Positions 36,598 through 47,307 of a stretch of 64,000 nt of DNA are shown here, one piece after another. Source of the DNA: Clonostachys chloroleuca (lineage: Eukaryota > Ascomycota > Sordariomycetes > Hypocreales > Bionectriaceae); contig JBANAY010000003.1 of NCBI GenBank assembly GCA_037952775.1, positions 23,560,001 through 23,624,000 of the forward strand, written 5' to 3'. A program made the position numbers and the translations under genes. The first letter of the stretch is position 1, and each line of letters begins with the position of its first letter. The notes beneath the pieces were generated by a model. The model searched no databases. It saw only the letters and a program-made list of their open reading frames with translations, and had not been told where the DNA came from.

Positions 36598-37362
36598 ATG
36601 ATGAAGTGCGCCACGGAGGAAAGCAAGGAAGATAAAGAGAAGTTTTCCATCATCTCAGGTACTACCTATGGGTCGAGCTTCGTCGGCATGGTCCACATTC
36701 TCAACTCGACGCACACAGCCGCCTCAGAGGCCATGACTGCCGCAGCCTCGTCAATGCAGGCGTCCATGGACGTGGGCGGTTGGTTTGCCAAGAAGAGCGG
36801 CAAAGTCGGCGTGGATGCCAAGTTTGCCAGCGACGTCAAAAATCTCCTCAGTCAGCAGAATGTCCAGTCTCATGTGACAGTCCTAACCATGGGTTGCATC
36901 CCTTCCATGGTGGCCAACGAGGTGTCCAAGACTGTTAAAGAGTTCACAAAGTTTAGCCCCGAGCACAACATGGCCGCCGTGGCCAGCATCCAAAATGCCA
37001 CCGCTTCTAGCCAGGCATCTGTCCAGTCTCTAGCCGAGGACGCACGAACAAGTGGACAAGCCTCCGAGCTTCAAGGCAAGAATATTGAGTCTGCTATGAG
37101 CGCCTTGGCCGTTGTTGACGAAAGCAAGAACAAGGTTCTTGATGTCAATTCGATGATGACAGCCCTAGATGACTACTTGAAGAAGGCTTCTGAGGGTAAT
37201 GCTGGGATTCCAATCAACTACTATCTAAAGGATATCAACCAGAAGATGCTGGCGCAGATGTGGGCTGCCAAGTATTATCCTAACCAGTTTATGGCTATCA
37301 AATACGACGACACAGAAGGAGGTCCAGCGACTGAGGGTGGAGAGCCCAAGGCCAAGTTGTAA
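36598..37362 (+). CDS. Conserved fungal protein of unknown function, probably 5'-truncated
   Basis: A single open frame with an Ala/Ser/Met-rich helical sequence: FSIISGTTYGSSFVGMVHIL, AASEAMTAAASSMQASMDVG, HVTVLTMGCIPSMVANEV, LDVNSMMTALDDYL, GIPINYYLKDI and MLAQMWAAKYYP. I recognise this as the C-terminal part of a longer fungal hypothetical protein; no biochemical role is known to me. In-frame coding-like sequence (SSLFPNSKLDPTSGPS) continues upstream of the ATG at 36598 to about 36535, after a possible acceptor (TTTGTCAG), and a stop lies at about 36512. No upstream exon is recognised, so the N-terminal half is probably missing and the gene may be a fragment. The part present has no lesions. 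Confidence 0.6.
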   Translation: MMKCATEESKEDKEKFSIISGTTYGSSFVGMVHILNSTHTAASEAMTAAASSMQASMDVGGWFAKKSGKVGVDAKFASDVKNLLSQQNVQSHVTVLTMGCIPSMVANEVSKTVKEFTKFSPEHNMAAVASIQNATASSQASVQSLAEDARTSGQASELQGKNIESAMSALAVVDESKNKVLDVNSMMTALDDYLKKASEGNAGIPINYYLKDINQKMLAQMWAAKYYPNQFMAIKYDDTEGGPATEGGEPKAKL

Positions 37363-38132
37363 GACGTGTGATAGTTCCTTGTCTACCTTAGTTTACTTAC
37401 TGTCCAATGTGTTGAATTTCTTCATTGCATAGTTCATATTAATATTGCATCACAGGCTGTTTCCCACCTTTCCCAATACCCCTTCCTTAAACACTCCATA
37501 CCTCAAAGGCGAGTGAGCTCTAGTCGGTATGTTCTCCTTTTTTTCACACGTGGAAGAGGGATATCTAGATACTTCTACAATACTTGAAGTATGCAAACCT
37601 AGCAGGATTAGTGGCCTTGAATTGATGTCGTAGGTACAGATCCTCAACACTTCTAGAATTGGTATACATCTTGGCAAGGGGTATCATACCAATGTAATCC
37701 TTTTGAGGTACAACGCGAAGCCCACGGACCTTTGAGACGATGACGATGTCAGGTCCAGGCCTCTGTGTCATGCCCCTTCAGTAATGGATAAGCCGTATGG
37801 ACCTCGTGATGAGGCTATGCTAGATGAGATTTCTGGGCTTACGTGTAGTTCGCATATGAAGGCCCCAGATGTGTAACGACTAGACGGAAACGTTCTAGAG
37901 TCTAGACCAGCGCCAGCCCCTTCTAAGACGGTAAAGGTTGCGATCGTGATACTAAACCAGTATCCAGAAAGAGCTTGCATACCCAACGTGAGCTTTCAGC
38001 TTGTGCATCTGACGAAGTCCTGTTCCCATGTACCATCTCTCCTTACTACATCAAGCTCAGCCGCACAAGATCTGATAAATGATGTTTGATGTTTGGCATT
38101 TCTTTTTGAACTTATGATGAGTCTGTATTCTT
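37363..38132. other. Unresolved region with weak minus-strand coding signal
   Basis: Minus-strand frames at 37986-37768 and 37771-37565 (containing PGPDIVIVSKVRGLRVVPQ) look protein-like and overlap end to start, as two exons or a frameshifted gene would. No family is recognised. Confidence 0.3.
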
Positions 38133-40671
38133 CTAGACGAAAAGAATGAAGTTAGCCAACGAATATATATCTTGATCGATCTCGCCTGACCGATCCTGAG
38201 GATATCTTTCGTTGCATGCAGTACGATCTGGCAAAGGCAGCTTGAACTTCTTCACATCTAACCTGTAGCAAGCGCCGTTGCCAATCATGGGGCAATAGAT
38301 AAAAATACGCGGCAGCAATGTTGGCCACGTCACCTTCAAGATCACCTCATTTACTTCATCCAGATCCATCTGAACATTTTGTCGTTTTCTTCACCCCATA
38401 AGACAACCGCTTCTTCCAAAACCCCCTTATCGTACATCAGTGGTGCCAGAACTGACCAAACCGTAGAAGGGGGCCCTGTGAATCGCCCTTCCTCTGGGCA
38501 GCTTCTCATAACGAGGCTTGGCTTGTACCCACTCCTTAGCAAGAACACTCACTTAGCCGAAGAGGGATATATGCCTTTGCAACATGGGAAATGGCTTAGT
38601 GGGGAACGTCTGGAACAAACAAGGCCGTGAACACGCAATTCTCATGTTTCGCACAACCTCGCTTCCGCTTCTTTTCCACGGCCGATGACGCGAGTGGTAC
38701 ATCATAAGGGGCCCGTCGTTTAGAGCTCGTAGCATTCTCAGGGGTAGAACCACTCGCCTTAGGGTAACCTTTCTTCCTGCCACTGACAAATGCATCGGCC
38801 GTCGCTCGAAGGGTAGACTTTCTAGTAGAAGGCTCGTGATTGTCTAGTGAAGACAGATTTGCTTCCAATGCGTCGTCTTTACCCACTGCATTGGAGCCTC
38901 GCTCACTCCCAGGCATGGAATCAGACGTCAGCAACACCAGGTTCAAATTGTGAATTGCCGCGTAGTCTGAACCCAAAAGCTTCTTCAGATCAGTCGGAAA
39001 AAAATTTATTGAGTATCCCAAGCACCGCTTCCTTTCTAGAAGACAAAGACTGACCGTATGTTGCGGCTTGGACGGATGTCTTAGTCACAACTAGAATTTT
39101 CAGCGTCGGTTTCGGGACAGCCGTCTCAAACGAGCAGGGGATTCCAGCCTCTTGCAGCTGCCGCTCCACGTGTTGTCGGGTTCTCCTGCCAAGACCTCTG
39201 AACCCACGCTCCTTCGCTTCTGAGTCGGCAACAAAGACGTTGACATCCCTGCAAAGTCCACAGTTACATTTCACTCGGGCTCCAGAAGGAAGCGCTCCCA
39301 TGGAAGACTCTTCCCCGATGTACTCATTAACGAGGCGCACGAAGACGGTTTTGTATAATTTTTGGCATGGTGGGCTCGTGAGTGGGAGACGATTGCGCAG
39401 AAGCTTTATGAGATCCTGCAGGAATGGAACCCACAAATCTAGAAGCCTTTCTATCAGGGCGCCAGATAGATCGGTGGCTAGCTTCGTAATAAACGAGCCT
39501 GCGATGTCCTCCTCCGAGGAACTTAACCGACAAAAAGGGTGAATGCTTTCTCCAGCTCCCCTAAATTGAAGCACAATGGATTTTCACGAGGATAGGCCCG
39601 CCAGCTCACCAGGTGGGCAAAGTGAGTCTCGGAAATAAACCGTCTGGCGGCGAGCCAAGAATAAGCTTCCATCACTTTCCCAACACGCCCTGTTGCGAAC
39701 TTCTGGTGCAGTTCGCAAAAGCCAGTGGAAGCCCCTAGAAGGAACTTCGGCGCTTGACAGTTGCCTCGTAAGACAGCCATGACACTGCAAAAACGTCCAT
39801 CATGAGTGAATGTTTTCGGGCGTGGGGGGAAACACTATACCTTGGCGCACAGAAGTCCTCCAGTTTCTCAAGAAACACCGTTGCATTCGCCAGAGCTCTC
39901 CCGTCCTCGAAATCAAGAGGACAGGCTTTAGTTTGTAGCTCTAAAATTCTCCGCAAAGACTTACGAATCCAGTCTAACACAAAATTAGGGACATTAAAAT
40001 GAGCAGCACCTTCAGGAGAATATTCTTGCATCAGTGGTGAAGCGAAAAAGGTAAGAGTCTGGACTTTTAGTGACAGGGTGGTACTACCCTCAATCAGAAT
40101 GTCAAGTCTGGGTGGTATCATTCATCAGTCAGTCCAAAATACCTCAAAATGAGAAGGAAGCATAGACGTACCTAGATTTGATCTTATCAAACCCAGATTG
40201 TGACTCCCTGTTGGCGCAGTATATCAAGAGACAGGTTTTGGGATCTTGACAGGAGCCAACCAGTTCTTTGTCTAGCACTGCCAAGAAAATTCAGAAACCA
40301 ATTCTGTCAGAGAGGGAATTCAGTGCCTGGGTGATCGAGAGGTCTCTTTTCCGAAGCGCTTCAAGAGAGACGTTGGATATTTTGTAGTTATCATCCAGAA
40401 AATGGTACAAGCAGTTTGACTCTGGCATGGTGCCTCTTGCATCGTGTCTGTTGTCGCCTCCGCTTAGCCATCTTTTCAACAGCTCGACCGGCTCTTCGAA
40501 TCGCCGAATGCTCTGGCGGGCTTGTTCTTCACGCCAGCGTGGATCACTTTCACCTGGGGTCTAGATGGAGATCTGCGTTGTTTAAGGACCAGTCGATGGG
40601 GTCAATAGCGCGAAGGATTCGAACTCTTCGACGCTCTTAAATGTTTGCAGAAGAGCTTTTTTGATGGACAT
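38133..40671 (-). pseudogene. Large hypothetical protein, decayed, with conserved Cys-containing C-terminal region
   Basis: From the ATG at 40671 (MSIKKALLQTFKSVEEFESF) coding sense can be followed through several frames: RWREEQARQSIRRFEEPVEL, KACPLDFEDGRALANATVFL, GRVGKVMEAYSWLAARRFIS, LIKLLRNRLPLTSPPCQKLY, then VKCNCGLCRDVNVFVADSEA, RRTRQHVERQLQEAGIPCSF and LKILVVTKTS, a basic segment SAVEKKRKRGCAKHENC, and perhaps PPSTVWSVLAPLMYDKGVLE. The CNCGLC ... RRxRxHVE ... LxVxKT region resembles the C-terminal part of fungal proteins annotated as 2OG-Fe(II) oxygenase or prolyl-4-hydroxylase-like. I see no HxD...H iron site, so activity cannot be claimed. An in-frame TGA lies at 40291-40293 and several one-base shifts occur (near 40620 and 38370, for example). 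It may be two genes. Confidence 0.5.
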
Positions 40672-40915
40672 GGTCGTGCTTCAATGGTTAGTTCGCCGAC
40701 GGTAGGGTATGCTGGTGTTGGCAAGGGGATGATGTGGAATACCAGACGCGACACCTCCACGCCCTTCCTTTGACGCATTGCCCGGTCACTAGGGTCGATT
40801 CTTCACGAATTTCCGCAATTCGTGATATCTTCAAATTGTTTCCTTCCGATACTAGATTCCATGCTTTAACGCCTCCACGCTCCAACTATAAAGCTTTTCC
40901 CTCTCGCAACACTGC

Positions 40916-42181
40916 ATGTACACCTCGACGATGGGAGAAATCAGCACACTTCAGATGTCGGCGTCCGTGGCCGAGGCATATCCCGAGCGCGGCCTAAAAG
41001 CCTACAGCATCATCCTCGGTGCTTGGCTTGCACTCTTTCCAGCTTCGGGACTACTTAACTCGACCGGTATCTTCCAAGCGTACCTCTCCGAAAACCAACT
41101 AGCGGGCTACTCAGAAAGCGAGGTCGGTTGGATATTTAGCATCTTTGCGTTCCTCTTCTTCTTTGGCGGGTTGCAGGTCGGACCCATCTTCGATAGTTAC
41201 GGTCTGAGATTACTGTTGCCCACCGGAGCCTTCGGCCTCGTTATTTCTCTGATATGCACGAGTTTCTGCAAAACCTACTACCAGTTTCTCCTCGCTTTCA
41301 GCATCCTCGGCGGCATCGCCTCCTCTATCTTATGGACCTCCAGTATCGCCACCCTAGGGCATTGGTTCCAGCTGAATCGCGGCCTCGCGACCGGCCTTGC
41401 AACAACTGCTGGCGGCTTCGGCGGCGTTACCTTCCCTATTCTCTTCAATCAGCTCATACCAGGACTTGGTTTCGCGTGGTCGATCCGCTGCTTCGCCCTG
41501 CTCAGTGCTTTCTGCTTCCTCATTAGCTCGCTGCTTCTGAAGACCCGTCTCCCGCGAAACAGACAAGCTCAGCTGATCCTTGACTGGGGCGGCTTCAAGG
41601 ATATACGCTTCGTACTTACAATGTCCGCCATCTTCATCCTTGACTGGGCAGTTCTTGTCCCACCCGCGTACATCACGACGTACTCCTCCTCCCACGGCTT
41701 CAACAGCATATCTCGTCACATTCTTGCCATACTCAACGCTGCCTCAATCTTCGGCCGCGGCATCCCCGGTCCAGTGGCCGATAGGCTTGGCCGTTTCAAC
41801 ATCATGATTCTCTGCTCGGCTTTATGTGCGTTTTCTATTTTCGGGCTCTGGCTCAACGCTGGCTCCAGCGCTGTGGTAACCGTCGCATTCGCTGTACTCT
41901 ACGGGTTCTTCAGTGGCTCGGCGTACAGTCTAACCCCCGTGTGTGTGGCACAGCTGTGCCGCACGGAAAATTATGCAAGTCGCTACGGGACTGCGTATGG
42001 GGTCGTCAGTCTAGCGACATTGGCCGGAATACCGATCTCGGGGAATATCCTAAGTACAGGGAAAGGCGAGAACTACCAGGCACTGATACTGTTCTGTGGT
42101 GCAGCATATGCTGGAAGTACAGGGTTGTTTATTGTTGCAAGAGGAGTCAGCAGTGGTTGGAGTATTCGGACGAAGTTCTAA
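40916..42181 (+). CDS. MFS transporter, monocarboxylate-porter (MCT) type
   Basis: A single-exon frame of 421 residues with twelve probable transmembrane helices. It begins with the MCT-like N-terminal segment (PERGLKAYSIILGAWLALFP then GLLNSTGIFQAYL). Other family landmarks are ESEVGWIFSIFAFLFFFGGL, GPIFDSYGLRLLLPTGAF, TLGHWFQLNRGLATGLATTA, FGRGIPGPVADRLGRFN (the second MFS signature) and YGTAYGVVSLATLAGIPISG. The family moves monocarboxylates or related small acids across the plasma membrane; some fungal members export metabolites. A second in-frame ATG (MGEIST) six codons later is an alternative start. The frame is undamaged, in contrast to the genes on either side. The divergent minus-strand gene starts only 245 bases upstream. 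Confidence 0.9.
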   Translation: MYTSTMGEISTLQMSASVAEAYPERGLKAYSIILGAWLALFPASGLLNSTGIFQAYLSENQLAGYSESEVGWIFSIFAFLFFFGGLQVGPIFDSYGLRLLLPTGAFGLVISLICTSFCKTYYQFLLAFSILGGIASSILWTSSIATLGHWFQLNRGLATGLATTAGGFGGVTFPILFNQLIPGLGFAWSIRCFALLSAFCFLISSLLLKTRLPRNRQAQLILDWGGFKDIRFVLTMSAIFILDWAVLVPPAYITTYSSSHGFNSISRHILAILNAASIFGRGIPGPVADRLGRFNIMILCSALCAFSIFGLWLNAGSSAVVTVAFAVLYGFFSGSAYSLTPVCVAQLCRTENYASRYGTAYGVVSLATLAGIPISGNILSTGKGENYQALILFCGAAYAGSTGLFIVARGVSSGWSIRTKF

Positions 42182-42744
42182 ATGGCAAGAGGTGGGTGTG
42201 AGAGGGGATCGTATGCTTGGATGAGGGAAATTCTTCGGAACGCTTGAAGGGATCCAGATGTGTTGGCGGAGGGCTAGTATTTAACACGAAAGGTTGGCCA
42301 CTTTGGGCGGTCAGCTTGCCAACTCTAGTGTAGAACATTGTATCTACTTGTGTGCATAGGACGGCCTAGGGATTGTGGTCTGTGGTCCCCCAACCAAAAT
42401 GAATGTTCAACTACAATGGTCGAATGCGGAGTTTGAGCAACAAGCCTGCGCCTGTGCGCAGCGTCTCAAACCGCAACCATAGACGCCGGTAGTCACCTGC
42501 CAAATTCTCTAGGCATTTATATACAATTACCTAGATGAGGTTTATCATGAATCTGAGTCTGAAGTTAGATGCCCACACACCAAACACGTGAACTTTCACC
42601 TCACCATTTCAACTCCAAGCTCTCTCTCCATTTCACAAATCACCTCGGCTCAACGCTCGCTTGGAGCTCGTCACACTCCTCTCGATCACAGATATACGAC
42701 ACGCAGTCTCTGAGCTCCAACGCTTCGCGAGCGCCTAAAGAACC
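42182..42744. other. Intergenic region, nothing recognised
   Basis: No coding or RNA signal is supported. The sequence just upstream of 42745 is rich in TCTC and CACTC pyrimidine motifs, as is common before fungal start codons. Confidence 0.45.
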
Positions 42745-44620
42745 ATGGACCTATCCCGCGACACTCTCCCCTTGGATGCTTTGCTCGAAATTGCCGAAAT
42801 GTGCACCTGGAATAGTCTTCCCTCTTTTATGAATCCCCATCCTACAAGCTACGCAAGAATCCATGCTGCGCTCGTTCGTACATGCCGCCGACTGTGCCAA
42901 GGACTGAACCGTGCTCTCTATTTGCGGAACTTGAAAGAAGATCCACTAACAGCATCATGTCTGCTATGGGCAGTGAATGTTGGCAACATGGATACGATCA
43001 AGCGAGCTCATTCATATGGAGCAGCCCTCGACAGCAGCATCGAAGTGACTGAGGAAACCACGTAGTGCCCTCCGTGTGAAGCAATTGAATCCGATCCCGA
43101 AAATTCACTCTATCACCTTCCATATCAATTCTCGTTCATACATGTCGCGATACTGCGTAGGCACATGGCCATTGTCCAGTACCTGCTGGAAAACCGCGTT
43201 GATGTCTACGCCCCGTCCTTGAATTTCTGTTGCGACGACTGGACTGATAGCGGTGTCCCTTTGTTCCCATTGCATCAATGCCTCTTCCACGATGGTATTG
43301 ACAGAGAAACATCTGCTATCAAATGGGAACCACTTAAAGACGAACCTTTCTCTCTCACCAATGACTCAACGCCGGTCTTGATAAATCTTCTTGTACGCAA
43401 GGGCGCCTACTTGCTCGCCGAGGATCTTTCTGCGGTCTCGAAACTTTCCTCCAAAGGATATGACGACCTTGCCAAGCAACTTCTTAATCGTTCCGACGAG
43501 GTGTCCCTCTGGGCCGGGCTGCATTTTGTCGCTGCCACGAATGACCTTCACTTACAGCTGACCTTATACAACGCGGAGCTGATGCCGCAGCTACTAACTA
43601 TGATGGAGAGACTGCTTTGCATTTCGCCACCGAGTCGTGCAAGAATGATATTGGTCTAATCAATCTCCTCCTACGACAACCAAACGTTGACCCCGGAGCC
43701 CGAGATTTTTATAAGGACACCCCATTACATGCTGCCTCTGAGGTTAGTAACTCTGAAGCTGTTCGACTGCTTTTGCAACAGCCGAGTGTGTCGGTCAATG
43801 GAGCCAGACGTGATGGCGAAACCGCTCTCCATCTTGCCTGCTCAGGTCCAGACACATATGCATCATTAGCAACGGTGCAGCATCTGATTGACGCAGGAGC
43901 CCTTCTTGATGCAGTTGCGGAATCTTACGGCACTCCTCTATGTGCCGCAGTCAAGTTAGAGAATTTCAAAATCGCTTCAACACTTATACGGGCTGGTAGC
44001 AACCCAGGGCAGAGACAGATTCTCTCCTGATGGATAAATATGAAGCCACGTTCTCAGACCAGGTTTATTCGAGGGGTGATTAAGGCTGGAATTGAAGTCG
44101 AAGTGACTTGTTACTTGCCAATGCCAGGAAGGCACCTGGTCGCAACACCAGTTTACGTTGCCGCATGTAGAGAAAATACGAAATGCATGAAGGCTCTATT
44201 TCGAAGCGGTGCACGGGCTGATTCGGTTGTGGCCGATCATATTCCAGATTCCACCGATCTACGCAATCACAGAACTCTTCTTGGGGCAGTACTGTACGAA
44301 ATTCTCGGCGAGGTCGCCGAGTTTTCAATTTCGGAGCCAAAACTTTCCCCAAAAAAGGAGAAAACAATCTCGCTGCTGATAAAGAACGGAGCCCGGCTAG
44401 GGCGAGTATCAGGCTCATCATCTTCCTGGGTGACCGCACTAGGATATGCCTTTGCGGCAGATCAACGCGGGAATCCTTCACTTCTCGATCTGATCCTGAA
44501 ACTTTCAACAACAAAAACATTCGGAAGCAGTTTTTAGATGATTTCATCGACAAGAGTCCCAAGACGGCAGCTGATTCACGAGTGAAACTACTCGCGTTCC
44601 GAACCCGTCTGTTCTCTTGA
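42745..44620 (+). pseudogene. F-box/ankyrin repeat protein with premature stop and frameshifts
   Basis: The start ATG gives MDLSRDTLPLDALLEIAEMC and an F-box-like segment with HAALVRTCRRLCQGLNRALY, then ankyrin repeats: CLLWAVNVGNMDTIKRA, FSFIHVAILRRHMAIVQYLL, GETALHFATESCKNDIGLIN, DTPLHAASEVSNSEAVRLLL, GETALHLACSGPDTYASLA and TPVYVAACRENTKCMKALF. An in-frame TAG at 43063-43065 interrupts the first frame, and the same frame continues open after it to 43659. A base is missing near 43559 (joining HLQL to DLIQRGADAAATNYDGETAL), and further one-base shifts lie near 44005, 44080 and 44505. With the last one corrected the C-terminus runs to 44620 (QFLDDFIDKSPKTAADSRVK). Such proteins probably act as SCF adaptors or scaffolds. 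With about five lesions it is a pseudogene. Confidence 0.75.
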
Positions 44621-45128
44621 TTTGCTACCGAATTAGCACCGGAACTTTTCGCAATCCGAATTTCAGGTCCTGAAATACCACTGGATTTGATTTCCGAGTT
44701 TTATGGGCATCTTGCTTTGGTAACAACATGTCAGGCCGGCCAGTCGCTGGATTACTCGGTGGCATTGAGGCTAGTTGTATGATCAACAGATCGCAGCAAC
44801 CAGTTACGCTTGCTCCCACAAATGATGGAAGATTTTTGGCACAGTAAGTTTTATTCAGGGAGTGGAAAAAGAAACTGTATGTTGGGTTTCTAACAAGCTT
44901 GCGATAGAACCGAAGTTTGCAGTTGAGGTAGTCTTGACAATGACATGCTATCATGTCTCGACTCTACAGAAGCTTTAGTTACAACAATCAATAAGAGCAT
45001 GTGCTTTAAGCCATAAGAAGACAATCATGTGAACTAATTAACTCATCCAAGCAATGTGTATTGTTTCCTATCGATGCGAGACTTGTCCGAGTTGATCTAG
45101 ACCAAATTGTACAATATTCTTGCCATGA
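44621..45128. other. Intergenic region, nothing recognised
   Basis: 3' flanks of two convergent genes. No features are supported. Confidence 0.45.
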
Positions 45129-46436
45129 CTACCTTCCCTTTACCGAAAGCAGATACACGCTGCCTGTTGAGGCATCCACGTTCGCTGGTGCCCCTAGATA
45201 CAAAATATCAGTGCCGTCTGGCCTCATAATCGCCTGTAGCCTCTGCACGCCTTTTCCTTTGACCGGGGTGAGTTCAGTGTTCGCCCACGGTGTGGAGCCC
45301 GACTTCTCGAGAACCCACGTGCTGCCTCCAGTTCGACAGTAGTAGATTCGGGCAGTGGTTCCGTCGTGGGTGAATCCCACGGCAGCACTTGTGTCCTGGT
45401 CAGCGTAGAGAATCTCTCGAGACCATGGCTGGGATCCGCTACCACCGACTGCTCGCCGTACCTGCCATGGCCCACCAGTTGCATTCTGGAAACGATACGC
45501 ATGTTGGACGTGAACAGTGCCAGCGGGCTGCTCATAGAGTGCCAACTTGGCACTTTGCAGGAGTGGTGCTGCAGCACCATTGTCGCCATAGACTTCTCCG
45601 CTGGTGAGGGGTTGAAACACCACGTTGCTGGTAGACTGAGTAACAGGCACGGAGACTACATCCTCTGTGACGGTTTTGAACTCTCCGGAAGAAGGCTTGT
45701 AGCGGAGATAGCTGCCCTCGTGTCGCCCGGCAGACGCTGGGTACTTGGACCATTCCCACTGCAAATGAACATCCCCGTCGGATGAGAACTGAATGTCGTC
45801 TGGGTACACCGAATAACCCTTTCGATAGGCCCAGATGGTAACACGAGACCACGTCTTCTTCGACGTCTCGTATTTGTAAAGGTACCCGCCTCTGGCAACA
45901 CCGTCTCCCGAGTCGCCGCGCACGGCTAGCCAGAGGTTACCCGAAGCGTCTCTTTTGATCACTGGATATGTGATGAGAACACCTTGATCAGGCATGGTGC
46001 TACTCTGGTCGGCCAAGCTTGCGCTATACGGGTCGTCAGACCGATAATATCTCCATGCATTGTTGTGCATTGAAGTGAAGACATGGACAAAGCCATCACC
46101 GTCGAGAGCGATACTTGGTTGGTTGTGACCCGCATCATCAGCGAACAAAACACAATCTCCAGAAGCTGTCTTCTTCAGACAGTCGCGGTTGATTGCGCCA
46201 GAAGTCATGTCTCGCCTGGCAACCATGACGTTGTTGTTGGAGAAGGAGCCCGAGGTTGGGTTTCGCAGGTATGCGAGCCACTCGAACCCGCCAAACTCAT
46301 CGAGCGGAGTCCACCAGGCTGCCACATTTGTATTGTCTGCATTCTCCGTGACTGTTATGAGGCTACCTGGGGTGATGGCCGCAGCTGCAGCGTGTATAGC
46401 GGCACATAGGTGCGCAAGTCTTGTGAACTTCATCAT
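45129..46436 (-). CDS. Secreted BNR_4-type beta-propeller protein, candidate rhamnose-glucuronate (PL42-like) lyase
   Basis: A single-exon gene. The start is the ATG at 46436 (a second ATG follows directly), giving MMKFTRLAHLCAAIHAAAAA, a signal peptide with cleavage near AAA-ITPGS. The mature protein of about 415 residues is beta-rich with repeated propeller-blade motifs: AGHNQPSIALDGDGFVHVF, YPVIKRDASGNLWLAVRGD, VYPDDIQFSSDGDVHLQWEW and GFTHDGTTARIYYCRT. It has HNQPSI with a conserved His, and several Trp/Tyr/Arg residues that could line a pocket. This is the BNR_4 layout, which includes ulvan and other polysaccharide lyases. As I recall, the Fusarium oxysporum L-rhamnose-alpha-1,4-D-glucuronate lyase FoRham1 (PL42), which removes rhamnose caps from gum arabic, is a seven-bladed propeller of this size. 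Substrate assignment is inference. It heads a cluster with a regulator and a sugar porter. No lesions. Confidence 0.7.
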   Translation of the reverse strand: MMKFTRLAHLCAAIHAAAAAITPGSLITVTENADNTNVAAWWTPLDEFGGFEWLAYLRNPTSGSFSNNNVMVARRDMTSGAINRDCLKKTASGDCVLFADDAGHNQPSIALDGDGFVHVFTSMHNNAWRYYRSDDPYSASLADQSSTMPDQGVLITYPVIKRDASGNLWLAVRGDSGDGVARGGYLYKYETSKKTWSRVTIWAYRKGYSVYPDDIQFSSDGDVHLQWEWSKYPASAGRHEGSYLRYKPSSGEFKTVTEDVVSVPVTQSTSNVVFQPLTSGEVYGDNGAAAPLLQSAKLALYEQPAGTVHVQHAYRFQNATGGPWQVRRAVGGSGSQPWSREILYADQDTSAAVGFTHDGTTARIYYCRTGGSTWVLEKSGSTPWANTELTPVKGKGVQRLQAIMRPDGTDILYLGAPANVDASTGSVYLLSVKGR

Positions 46437-46973
46437 ACAAAGTGGACAGCTTCGAGTGGAGAGTTGGTGAGATTGCAAGACAGTGGGAATATAAGATTCG
46501 CGAGAAGATTCAATGACTACATTTTATACGCATAGGATAGCTGTTTGACTGAGCATCGTGAACTTCCCCACAGCGGCTGAAGACGTGGGGAAGTCGTACT
46601 GTCCGGGGATCAGATTCGCACCATGAGTCGTCAACGGCACCGCCGCTCGGGATTTTTGGCCGTTGTGACTTCTTACAAGGTTCCTCGTGGCAGACACGCA
46701 CTCCAATTAAATGCAGACGGAACGCCCGATGACCCACGATGAATGCAGGCTGCAGTGCTAGTGTGAGCGTAGGTCCCATGTCTATGGTTACGGCTTGCCT
46801 ATCCCGCATGTTGCGGGGAAACGCATGACGGGCAAAATTGGCTTGCATTTCCCCGGATTTCTCCGCCTCTGAGCTCATCTCCACAATGGCAAGTGGGTGA
46901 CATTGAAGTCGAGACACCCAAACTTTAAGCTGCTTATTGCGAGTCTACGACGGTAACGTCAGACTATCGAGTG
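46437..46973. promoter_or_regulatory. Upstream region of the secreted beta-propeller gene
   Basis: A minus-strand open frame of 135 codons (46917-46510) overlaps this promoter region, but it shows no domain, signal or codon pattern that would make it a gene. I treat the stretch as promoter and 5' leader of the gene at 46436. Confidence 0.4.
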
Positions 46974-47120
46974 CTGATAAAACACACCTAAGAGATAATC
47001 TAACGGATGATGTCCCTTTACTTCATTCTATACGTCCTGCTGAACTTCTCTCCTTATTTTAAAAAGTAGTCTGTTTATAACCAACTGTTCCATTAGGTGT
47101 CTCATCTCTCCTGTCACCCA
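46974..47120. mobile_element. Diverged second copy of the MITE-like element
   Basis: The right end GGTGTCTCATCTCTCCTGTCACC (47096-47118) matches the right end of the element at 17927-18167 (GGTGTCTCATTTCTTATGTCACC) at most positions. The left end CTGATAAAACACACC resembles the left end there with a small deletion, and an internal AGAGATAATC motif is shared. The copy is shorter (about 147 bases). Confidence 0.4.
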
Positions 47121-47307
47121 CTTGCATGGCTCTTCTATGAGATCGTGGAGTGGCTCCGGCTTGTCATAAGAGAGCAGTTACCTACAATTCCGGTCGCTTG
47201 TCTGATATTTGCCATCCCACATGCCAAAGATAAATCATGGCTAAGAATGCGTCGAAAAATTGAACATTTTATGCTTTTTAGCAGTCCGTCGCTTTGTGCT
47301 CTAACCG

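Noticed and set aside
1..44620. All frameshifts explained as sequencing error
   Set aside because: Breaks are concentrated in a subset of genes while others of equal length are clean; one-lesion genes remain open to this explanation.
46510..46917. 135-codon minus-strand frame read as a gene
   Set aside because: No domain or signal peptide, and it overlaps the promoter of the beta-propeller gene; likely chance.
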